Shown in pieces: positions 55,935-64,000 of a stretch of 64,000 bases of DNA. The notes under the pieces are model-generated. The model saw only the letters and a list, made by a program, of their open reading frames with translations, was not told the origin of the DNA and searched no databases. Within the stretch, counting starts at the first letter, position 1, and each line of letters opens with the position of its first letter. Source of the DNA: Peptostreptococcus stomatis DSM 17678 (GTDB lineage: Bacteria; Bacillota; Clostridia; Peptostreptococcales; Peptostreptococcaceae). The stretch is taken from the NCBI RefSeq assembly GCF_000147675.1, contig NZ_ADGQ01000056.1, positions 1-64,000 on the forward strand, written 5' to 3'. The position numbers were made by a program, and so were the translations under genes.

Positions 55935-58415
55935 TTACCTGTCTTTTAGGACTTCCGACATATTAATTTTCTTTATCCTTCTGACCAGAATCCACCTATT
56001 TATTAGGTAGACCATCATTCCACATATAATCGTTGAAAGATATACATATGTAGGTATATGTGGATTTACGTAACCATCAAACTTATAAAAGGCCATCCTT
56101 ACAAAGGACGTTACTAAGTATTTTTCTAAAGGAATAAGGATAACTAGAAATATAGCAACAGCTATTGTGGATACCCTAATAAATACCTTCTCTATCTCCT
56201 TGTCATAATAGCCAAATATCCTAAGATAGGAGATTGACTCCTTGTATTTGTCTACTATAGTCTTGGTAAGGACATACATAACTACCAGGTATATTATAAT
56301 AGCTACAGACATAATCATAGGCATAAGGTTTTTGAAATTCACCATAAACTGACCGGCAATTTTTTTCATGTCCGAAGAATTTATAAGAGTAGCCAGTTCT
56401 TTATCTTCAACCTTTATTTTTTTATCCGTGAATATCCCATTATAATAGTATTCCTTCATACCGACCATTTTATTACAATCCTTCCTGTCCATTATTATCG
56501 ACATGGAACTTGCAAATAGGTCTGTATGACCAACCACCCTTAGTTTATACTCTACATCTCTACTTTCGTCCTTCACAGATATCTGGTCACCCATATTTAT
56601 TTTAAACCTATTCATTAGGCCATCTGAAAGGTAAACATCATATACCCTTGTTTTTTGCTTGGAAGTTTCATTTTTACCAGGTTCCTCGTCCTTTTTGTCC
56701 TCTTTCCCATCTTTTGAGCTCAAATCTTTGGCTCTTGTAAGACGCTCTTTTATAAAGGCCCCGTCCAAATTACCAGCATATATATTGACCTTTATGTCTT
56801 GGTCAAAAGTCTTATCCCTAATTTTGACCCCATACATGGTGAATAGGTTGACTTTATCCTTGCCAATTGACAGGGCATCAGATAGATACTTGTCTTGTTG
56901 ATCATAAGTAGGCTTGTCAAATATATCCTTGTCCCTCTTTACTATTGATTCTTTTAACCTTGCCTCCACCTCTTTTTCAAGGGGTCCTTTTAGTATGGTC
57001 TGGTAGCTAGATGGCATAGATTTCTCTATATCATCCATATAGCCATCAATCAAAATATTTAAAGATAGGCCATATATCAAAAGTATATTTCCCAATAGCA
57101 GGCCAATACACAAAACCAGGTAACTAGCCTTATTTTTCAAGAAGACCCTCATCCTAAATCTCGATAAGAATGCCACCTGTGGTAGCCTAATAGCCTTCTT
57201 CTGCCTGCTACTAGATAACTCTCGCCTCAAAAATCTAAGAGGACTCAGTCTCAACTTCCTAAATATAGAGACAAAATTTATCAGTAATATCAAGCCTATA
57301 GGTATCAGACTTGTCAATAAAAAGGCATAGGCATCCAATTGCACCTTGACAGGAAATAGGGAAAAGGCGTCCGTATATAGGCCCAAATATATATTCTTCA
57401 TATAGGTATAGGCCAACAAATTACCCACCAATACGGCAAATATCGTCACATACAGGGGCAACTTTATGTAGTGCCATATAAGGCTAGCCTTACTATAACC
57501 AAAGGATAGTAGGCTTCCTATTACACTAGCTTCATCCTCTATCATATTCTGAACTAAAACAGCAAATATAAAGGCCATTACCAGAAGTACGATTACCATC
57601 AAGGATGTCATCATAGGCACATCTCCACCCATATCATCCATAACATAGGAAATCCTGGAATTCCTATACTTATGTTGGGCATTTAAAGGAACTAAACCCT
57701 TATCTACAAAGGCATCAACTAAATCCTTTAATTTATCAGACTGGACCTTCCTGTTTTCACTGGCATTTTCTAACCTATAAGAGTATGTGTAGTTTATGCT
57801 ATAACCATCTTTTACCAGGTCATCAAAAGTCTTTTTGTTTACACTGGCCACTGCAAAATTTTTGTTGTCCATCAAGATATCGCCCGGTCGTCTCAGTAAA
57901 CAACTATAGTCTGGAAAGGCTACTAAACCAACTACTTTTAATCCACCTATAGCCGGCTTTTTATCATTTACAGATGATGGCAAGTCTAATTTGTCACCTA
58001 GGGACATCTTATTTTCTTTGACATAGTTATAATCCAGGACTACCTCACCATCTTTATAAGCTGGCCTGCCCTCATGGATACCAGGAATATTTACCTTATC
58101 CCTATTAGGATATATCCTAATTAATTTATCGTTCTTGTAATTGATAGACAAATAGTAGTTTTTATAGGCCTTAACATGCTTATCCCTAAAAATTTTTTCT
58201 TCATCCTTATTTAATTCCCTGTTAAACTCTATATAGCCATCCTCTATCTTGCCCCTTATATGGCTGTCATCATAGGATATCTTGACAGAATTCTGGGATA
58301 TGAAGAAGGAAGATATAAACGATATAGTCATTAGCATAACTATAAATATAGACCCATACCTACCAATATTTGACCTAAGTTCTCTAAAAATTCTCTTGTT
58401 TAGTGGATTCTTCAT
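55935..58415 (-). CDS. ABC transporter permease, FtsX/MacB type
   Basis: A membrane protein of about 826 residues: an N-terminal helix (IGRYGSIFIVMLMTISFISSFFI), a large extracytoplasmic domain, three helices (about 270-380), and a second half repeating this arrangement. Two FtsX domains carry the permease core. A charged Lys/Glu/Asp insert (KDLSSKDGKEDKKDEEPGK) lies in the second extracellular domain. Such exporters move lipoproteins, antimicrobial peptides or lipids. I use the ATG at 58415, which follows AGGTGG; it starts ten bases past the ATPase stop. The substrate is unknown. Confidence 0.88.
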   Translation of the reverse strand: MKNPLNKRIFRELRSNIGRYGSIFIVMLMTISFISSFFISQNSVKISYDDSHIRGKIEDGYIEFNRELNKDEEKIFRDKHVKAYKNYYLSINYKNDKLIRIYPNRDKVNIPGIHEGRPAYKDGEVVLDYNYVKENKMSLGDKLDLPSSVNDKKPAIGGLKVVGLVAFPDYSCLLRRPGDILMDNKNFAVASVNKKTFDDLVKDGYSINYTYSYRLENASENRKVQSDKLKDLVDAFVDKGLVPLNAQHKYRNSRISYVMDDMGGDVPMMTSLMVIVLLVMAFIFAVLVQNMIEDEASVIGSLLSFGYSKASLIWHYIKLPLYVTIFAVLVGNLLAYTYMKNIYLGLYTDAFSLFPVKVQLDAYAFLLTSLIPIGLILLINFVSIFRKLRLSPLRFLRRELSSSRQKKAIRLPQVAFLSRFRMRVFLKNKASYLVLCIGLLLGNILLIYGLSLNILIDGYMDDIEKSMPSSYQTILKGPLEKEVEARLKESIVKRDKDIFDKPTYDQQDKYLSDALSIGKDKVNLFTMYGVKIRDKTFDQDIKVNIYAGNLDGAFIKERLTRAKDLSSKDGKEDKKDEEPGKNETSKQKTRVYDVYLSDGLMNRFKINMGDQISVKDESRDVEYKLRVVGHTDLFASSMSIIMDRKDCNKMVGMKEYYYNGIFTDKKIKVEDKELATLINSSDMKKIAGQFMVNFKNLMPMIMSVAIIIYLVVMYVLTKTIVDKYKESISYLRIFGYYDKEIEKVFIRVSTIAVAIFLVILIPLEKYLVTSFVRMAFYKFDGYVNPHIPTYVYLSTIICGMMVYLINRWILVRRIKKINMSEVLKDR

Positions 58416-58424
58416 AACTACCAC

Positions 58425-59138
58425 CTACCAAACCAATTCGCTAGCATCTACTATACAATCATTTATTCTATGCTCCATTATAGTCCCGTCATGCAAACTC
58501 AAGACCTCATGGGACATACCAGCTATAGCCGTATTATGTGTTGCTATAATAATAGTACTTTTGTATTCCTTATTTATTTTTTGTATCATTTTTAAAACAT
58601 CCTTGGCAGTAGTGTAGTCCAAGGCCCCAGTAGGTTCATCGCAAAGGAGGATAGTTGGCCCCTTAGACAAGGCTCTGGCTATAGCAGTCCTCTGTTGCTG
58701 CCCTCCCGATAGCTGGTTGGGAAACTTGCTTTTATGGTCTATCAGGCCAAGTTTTTCTATCAAGTCATCCACATCCAAGGGGTCCTTACTCAAATAAGCC
58801 CCTACCTCTATATTTTCCTTCAAAGTTAGGTTGGATACCAGGTTGTAAAACTGAAAAACAAAGCCTAGCTTGTCCCTCCTATATTGGAGTAGGTCCTTCT
58901 TAGAGAGGTTCTTAAGTTCTAAACCATCAACTATAAGACTTCCTTCTTCAAAGGACTCTATCCCACCTAATATATTCAAAAAAGTTGACTTACCAGACCC
59001 AGACGGCCCTAATAAGGTACATATACTCCCCTTCTTTATTTTACAATCTATGCCCTTAAGGACATCTACCCTGTTGTCACCCTGACCATATGATTTCCTT
59101 AAATTAGAAACCTCTATTAGATTATCACTCACTAGCAT
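58425..59138 (-). CDS. ABC transporter ATP-binding protein, MacB/LolD type
   Basis: A 237-residue ATPase. Walker A GPSGSGKSTFLNILGG is near residue 45, the signature LSGGQQQRTAIARAL, and Walker B ILLCDEPTGALDY. The family signature matches LolD/MacB/bacitracin-efflux type ATPases. The start is the ATG at 59138, or a GTG six bases later with better spacing to AGGGGG. Together with the permease it makes a two-gene exporter. No sensor kinase pair of the BceRS type is adjacent. Confidence 0.92.
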   Translation of the reverse strand: MLVSDNLIEVSNLRKSYGQGDNRVDVLKGIDCKIKKGSICTLLGPSGSGKSTFLNILGGIESFEEGSLIVDGLELKNLSKKDLLQYRRDKLGFVFQFYNLVSNLTLKENIEVGAYLSKDPLDVDDLIEKLGLIDHKSKFPNQLSGGQQQRTAIARALSKGPTILLCDEPTGALDYTTAKDVLKMIQKINKEYKSTIIIATHNTAIAGMSHEVLSLHDGTIMEHRINDCIVDASELVW

Positions 59139-59274
59139 AACCCCCTATTCATAATAAATTACTATAAAACCTACAAAAACGTTTTCTTTACACTCATACG
59201 CCACTCTTAGTTAGAATAAGTATAAATCTACCTCTTATCTATATAATATAATAAATTATAATGATTTTCAATAC

Positions 59275-59556
59275 TTATTGGTGATTGAATAGCAGGGTAA
59301 TTATAGATACTAAAATACCTATAATAGAAAGGCTTAAAAATTTCCTTTCCTTCTTATCTACAAAAAAGTAGCCCAGGGCTCCACCAATCATAAGCAGTCC
59401 ATCTAAACCTATAACCATCAACTTAGGATAGACATTAGATGGCTTGCCTGAAGCCCCCACCTGAACCACCACATTATCTGGCAAAACTACAAACCCATAT
59501 ATGGATAGGACTAAGCCTACAAATACTAGTATACCTAGCACTATTGTCTTCTTCAT
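59275..59556 (-). CDS. Small membrane protein, DUF1648-like
   Basis: A protein of about 93 residues with three hydrophobic helices. The segment after the first, LPDNVVVQVGASGKPSNVYPK, fits the DUF1648 pattern (P-D-x-V near an N-x-x-G-x-P loop). Function unknown. I choose the ATG at 59556; a GTG nine bases upstream is also possible. It lies between the exporter and glpK on the same strand, separated by terminators or gaps. Confidence 0.65.
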   Translation of the reverse strand: MKKTIVLGILVFVGLVLSIYGFVVLPDNVVVQVGASGKPSNVYPKLMVIGLDGLLMIGGALGYFFVDKKERKFLSLSIIGILVSIITLLFNHQ

Positions 59557-59588
59557 TACATCCACTACCTTTCCTATAAAAAATATAC

Positions 59589-59627
59589 TTAGATTCTAAA
59601 TATTTCCTATTAATATTTAGAATCTAA
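59589..59627 (-). terminator. Terminator after glpK
   Basis: A perfect 16-pair stem (59589-59604 with 59612-59627) and loop TCCTATT, followed on the minus strand by GTATATTTTTTAT. It starts 20 bases beyond the glpK stop. Confidence 0.8.
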
Positions 59628-59647
59628 CCAATACATAAAAATCTTTC

Positions 59648-61189
<1,542 letters not shown>

Positions 61190-61322
61190 CTAGGAATCAC
61201 TTAAATTATATCATTACCTGTATGCTACTTCCATATGGATTTATATTTTTATTACAAATATCAATATGTATGAAATATATCTATAAAATTCCAATGTAAT
61301 TTTTATATTGATATTAATAAAA

Positions 61323-61352
61323 AACCTCCCAGGCCCTAAAACCTAGAAGGTT
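61323..61352 (-). terminator. Terminator after the pepF / small membrane protein unit
   Basis: AACCTCCCAGG (61323-61333) pairs with CCTAGAAGGTT (61342-61352) with two wobbles, and the minus strand continues GGTTTTTTATTAAT. It lies about 40 bases beyond the 48-residue gene and closes the pepF unit. Confidence 0.7.
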
Positions 61353-61391
61353 GATTTTATCTTGTATATATTTTATATAATCAGCTTATCT

Positions 61392-61538
61392 CTACAGGGT
61401 CCTATTTTTCCAGTCATCCTTCTGCCTGTCCCTAATCTCTCTTAACAATAAAAGTATCTTATTTAGGGTCAACTGTATAGATATAAGAACCACAAAGAGC
61501 ATGACCCAGGCAACTATTTTAAAATTAATAATCTCCAT
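61392..61538 (-). CDS. 48-residue single-pass membrane protein
   Basis: A very short gene reading MEIINFKIVAWVMLFVVLIS, then a continuing hydrophobic stretch and a charged C-terminus (REIRDRQKDDWKNRTL). One membrane helix spans about residues 8-32, with a positive-rich cytosolic tail. GTGGAG lies just ahead of the ATG. It starts 14 bases after the pepF stop on the same strand, and a terminator follows, so it is probably co-transcribed. Function unknown. Confidence 0.6.
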   Translation of the reverse strand: MEIINFKIVAWVMLFVVLISIQLTLNKILLLLREIRDRQKDDWKNRTL

Positions 61539-61552
61539 ATCTCCACCATCCA

Positions 61553-63340
61553 CTACTTACTTATCAAGGCCTCTAGCTCATCAACCAGGTCAGCAAATAC
61601 CTTCAAGGCCCCGTCTACAGCTGACTTATCTTCCATATCCACGCCCGCATGTCTCAACTGGTCTAGTGGGTACTCTGAGCCACCACTCCTCAAGAATTCT
61701 ATATACCTTGGTACTGCCTCTTCTTCATTTAATATCATATTGCTAAGGACAGTTGCTGCTGAAAATCCTGTCGCATACTTGTATACGTAGAAATTAGAAT
61801 AGAAGTGGGGTATCCTAGCCCATTCTATACCAACCAATTCATCCACATTACAAGAACCACCATAATAAAGCTTGTTCAGGTCATAGTAGATTTCAGTAAA
61901 GTGCTTGGCTGTCATTGGCTGGCCAGACTCCACCTTTTCATGGCTGATCTTTTCAAACTCGGCAAATAGGGTCTGCCTGTATACAGTAGTCCTAAACTGC
62001 TCCAGGTAGTAGTTCAAAAGATATATCTTTTCTTCATCAGACTTGGCATTCTTAAGCAGGTATTTGATCAACAAGTTTTCATTGACCGTCGATGCCACCT
62101 CTGCCACAAATATCTTGTAACTGGAATATATGTATGGCTGGCTCTCATGAGATAGATAGCTGTGCATAGAATGACCCAACTCGTGTATCAGGGTAAACAT
62201 AGAATTGAGGTCATTGTTATAGCTCATCAATATATACGGGTGGGAATCGTAGCTACCCCATGAGTAGGCTCCACCCCTCTTTCCCTCATTCTCATATACA
62301 TCTATCCACTTCTCATCAAAGGCACGCTTGATTAGAGTAACATAGTCCTGACCCATTGGTTCTAGGGCCTTGATTATTATTTCCTGGGCCTCTTCATAGG
62401 AAATCTCCATCTTAAAGTCTTCTGCCATAGGAACATATAGGTCATACATATGGACCTCATCTAGGCCAAAGTACTTCTTCTTTAGGCCTATATACTTGTC
62501 TAGGGCAGGTATGTTTTCATGGATTGATTCAATCAAGTTATTATATACATCCAGGCTGATATTGTCGGCATATAGGGATGCAAAAAGGGCCGATGGATAC
62601 TTCCTAATACTGGAGTTGAATATCTCTGCCTTGATACCACCAAATAGGGTTGAAGCCATTGTGTTTGAATACTTCTTGTAAGTTCCAAACTCTGCCTCAA
62701 AGGCCTCCTGCCTAACCCTCCTGTCCTTGGACTTGATAAACTTGCTATAGTTAAACATATCCAACCTAACCTTCTTGCCTTCTTCATCTGTAATCTCCGG
62801 GAACTTCATATCTGCATATGACAGCATTTCGTAGGTATTTTCAGGTACCCCTGCTAGCTCTGATGCCGCAGCCATTATCTCTTCTTCCTTGTCACTAAGT
62901 GTGTATGGCTTGTCCCTCAGGATTTCATCTATCATCTTCTTGTAGTGGCCTAGCCTCTCGTCCTTAAGATAGCTTGTCAAAAGCCCTTCATCCATAGTGA
63001 TAATCTCAGGAACTATATAGGCTGTGGCCTTGCTTAGGTCGGTTGATATCATCTCACTCTTGCTGGAATCTGCCAGGTTTTCATTAATCCTGGTATCTTC
63101 ATGGTGTCTCATATGTGTATAGACATAGTAGTGGGATATCTTTCTTGAAATATCCTCCATCAACTTTAGGACCTTGTAAAGGCTGTCTGCTGAATCAGAT
63201 AGCTTTCCCTTGTAACTGGCTACTTCCTTTAGTCCTCCTTCTATGTAGGCTATATCGGCTTCCATAGCCTCCCTGTTTGGGTACATCTTGTCCAAGTCCC
63301 ATTTATATTCATTGGAAATTTCTTTTCTCTCTCTTGCCAT
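61553..63340 (-). CDS. pepF: Oligoendopeptidase F
   Basis: A cytosolic M3-family zinc metallopeptidase of about 595 residues that cleaves oligopeptides of roughly 7-17 residues. The catalytic HExxH is HELGHSMHSYL (near residue 383), and the third ligand Glu lies in VAEVASTVNENLL. The N-terminal helical domain (WDLDKMYPNREAME) is typical. The ATG at 63340 follows GGAGGT. Together with pepD it fits a peptide- or amino-acid-using organism. Confidence 0.95.
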   Translation of the reverse strand: MARERKEISNEYKWDLDKMYPNREAMEADIAYIEGGLKEVASYKGKLSDSADSLYKVLKLMEDISRKISHYYVYTHMRHHEDTRINENLADSSKSEMISTDLSKATAYIVPEIITMDEGLLTSYLKDERLGHYKKMIDEILRDKPYTLSDKEEEIMAAASELAGVPENTYEMLSYADMKFPEITDEEGKKVRLDMFNYSKFIKSKDRRVRQEAFEAEFGTYKKYSNTMASTLFGGIKAEIFNSSIRKYPSALFASLYADNISLDVYNNLIESIHENIPALDKYIGLKKKYFGLDEVHMYDLYVPMAEDFKMEISYEEAQEIIIKALEPMGQDYVTLIKRAFDEKWIDVYENEGKRGGAYSWGSYDSHPYILMSYNNDLNSMFTLIHELGHSMHSYLSHESQPYIYSSYKIFVAEVASTVNENLLIKYLLKNAKSDEEKIYLLNYYLEQFRTTVYRQTLFAEFEKISHEKVESGQPMTAKHFTEIYYDLNKLYYGGSCNVDELVGIEWARIPHFYSNFYVYKYATGFSAATVLSNMILNEEEAVPRYIEFLRSGGSEYPLDQLRHAGVDMEDKSAVDGALKVFADLVDELEALISK

Positions 63341-63513
63341 AATTACCTCCACCTTTTATTTATTGTTATTTCTTTCGTATTTTTTAGATTATACATTCTC
63401 TATATTTAGCAATTTATTATATTTTATATTATACTCCACTTACCTTTATTTTAACTATAGGTTTAGATATTTTATGACATTTAAAAGTAATTCTCATATT
63501 ATTGGCCAATCTA

Positions 63514-63522
63514 TGCTATACT
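63514..63522 (+). promoter_or_regulatory. Candidate extended -10 promoter for the rightmost gene
   Basis: TGCTATACT with the TG of an extended -10 element, 108 bases before the start at 63630. No good -35 box; weak support. Confidence 0.3.
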
Positions 63523-63629
63523 AATTATATTCAATTTATTTACGTAAGCTAGGACCTATATCGGTTATAAAAAATACAAAAAATATGATACAAGTTAAAT
63601 ATACTAGTTAGAAATAGGAAGGAATCATT

Positions 63630-64000
63630 ATGCATAATAGTCACTTAAAAACCAGAAAATTAGTCTTCTATAGTCTCATGGTAGCCTATAGTTTGGCCTT
63701 ATATTTATTAGAACAATTTATACCAAACCCTTTGATAGCCCTATTCCCAGGAGCCAAGTTGGGTTTGAGCAATATCATCACCCTCCTATGTCTCTTGAAT
63801 TTTGGCTTTAAGGATACCTTTAAGATTTTGACAGTCAGGATCATCCTATCATCAATATTTGCAGGGGCTGCTACGGTCCTCCTATACAGTATAGCCGGTG
63901 GTTACCTCAGCCTAATTGGTATGTATATTGCCATCAAAATCAAGGGCTTTTCCAAGGTTGGAATCAGTGTTTTTGGGGCTATAATGCACAATATCGGCCA
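63630..64000 (+). CDS. Gx transporter / heptaprenyl diphosphate synthase component I family, partial
   Basis: Starts at the ATG at 63630 (GGAAGGA upstream) and runs off the window after about 123 codons. The hydrophobic protein has the family signature: IPNPLIALFPGAKLGLSNIITLLCLLNFGFKDTFKILTVRIILSSIFAG. This family (PF07456) is annotated as heptaprenyl diphosphate synthase component I and more recently grouped with ECF-type S-component or Gx transporters. It may import an isoprenoid precursor or other substrate. In many Firmicutes it is followed by NusG-II or thiamine/FMN genes; here the neighbour is unseen. Confidence 0.85.
   Translation, partial: MHNSHLKTRKLVFYSLMVAYSLALYLLEQFIPNPLIALFPGAKLGLSNIITLLCLLNFGFKDTFKILTVRIILSSIFAGAATVLLYSIAGGYLSLIGMYIAIKIKGFSKVGISVFGAIMHNIG

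Noticed and set aside
55716-55949. A 77-codon plus-strand frame in the purine leader
   Set aside because: AT-rich, no ribosome site, and overlaps a terminator; composition is noise-like.
63288-63524. A 78-codon plus-strand frame before the rightmost gene
   Set aside because: Overlaps the pepF start on the other strand and lacks a ribosome site; Phe/Tyr-rich noise.

Overview
The window is ordinary chromosome from a low-GC, anaerobic-type Firmicute. Gene content and codon habits (AGG/AGA arginine, ATA isoleucine, many TTG/GTG starts, strong GGAGG ribosome binding sites) suggest a Clostridia/Tissierellia-like organism (Peptoniphilaceae or a relative). That placement is inference; there is no rRNA or tRNA here to test it. 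I see no prophage, insertion sequence, integrase or CRISPR array. Most genes lie on the minus strand.

Layout from left to right. 1-3 kb: a secreted surface protein with an InlB-type repeat and three CWB2 anchors, then an AT-rich gap. 3-11.3 kb: protein quality control and nucleic-acid housekeeping (clpX, clpP, tig, a YfcE phosphodiesterase, an RNase PH/XTP pyrophosphatase fusion, ligA, a BCP peroxiredoxin). 11.5-16.4 kb: an OpuC-type osmolyte ABC importer, with one permease fused to its binding domain, and a CoA transferase. 16.6-19.3 kb: a small acidic protein, YebC, NadE and YigZ. 19.6-20.7 kb: a HEAT-repeat protein and a Nudix-fold protein with a damaged Nudix box, on the plus strand. 21.3-24.2 kb: a sulfur locus with a CoA-disulfide-reductase/rhodanese gene, a TusA-DsrE continuation in another frame, and an ArsR-family regulator with a near-perfect operator. 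24.4-31.5 kb: hpt, engB, lon, two small membrane proteins with an Xre regulator, and a CstA transporter. 31.6-46.2 kb: argS, a DUF523 protein, mutS2, pepD, degV, trmL, nth, a uridine-kinase-like protein, lepB, an RsmF-like methyltransferase, a DUF3867 protein and pyrimidine-nucleoside phosphorylase. 46.4-55.5 kb: the purine cluster purE-M-N-H-D-L. 55.9-64 kb: a FtsX/MacB-type ABC exporter, a DUF1648-like membrane protein, glpK, a 48-residue membrane protein, pepF, and the start of a heptaprenyl-diphosphate-synthase component I (Gx transporter) gene that runs off the end.

The best lead is the sulfur locus. The reductase/rhodanese frame stops one codon after an A9 run that contains the slippery heptamer A AAA AAC. 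A -1 shift there opens a frame that runs without a stop through a TusA domain (CPGP motif) and a DsrE domain, giving one protein of about 836 residues. The downstream frame has no usable start before its TusA motif. The locus may therefore encode a programmed frameshift, transcriptional slippage or a phase-variable homopolymer that decides whether the sulfur relay is fused to the reductase; a sequencing error is the alternative. Other items worth checking are an internal lipobox inside the OpuC permease/binding-protein fusion, a Nudix protein lacking most of its catalytic box, related hairpins flanking the opuC operon, and possible structured RNA near 20.8 kb.
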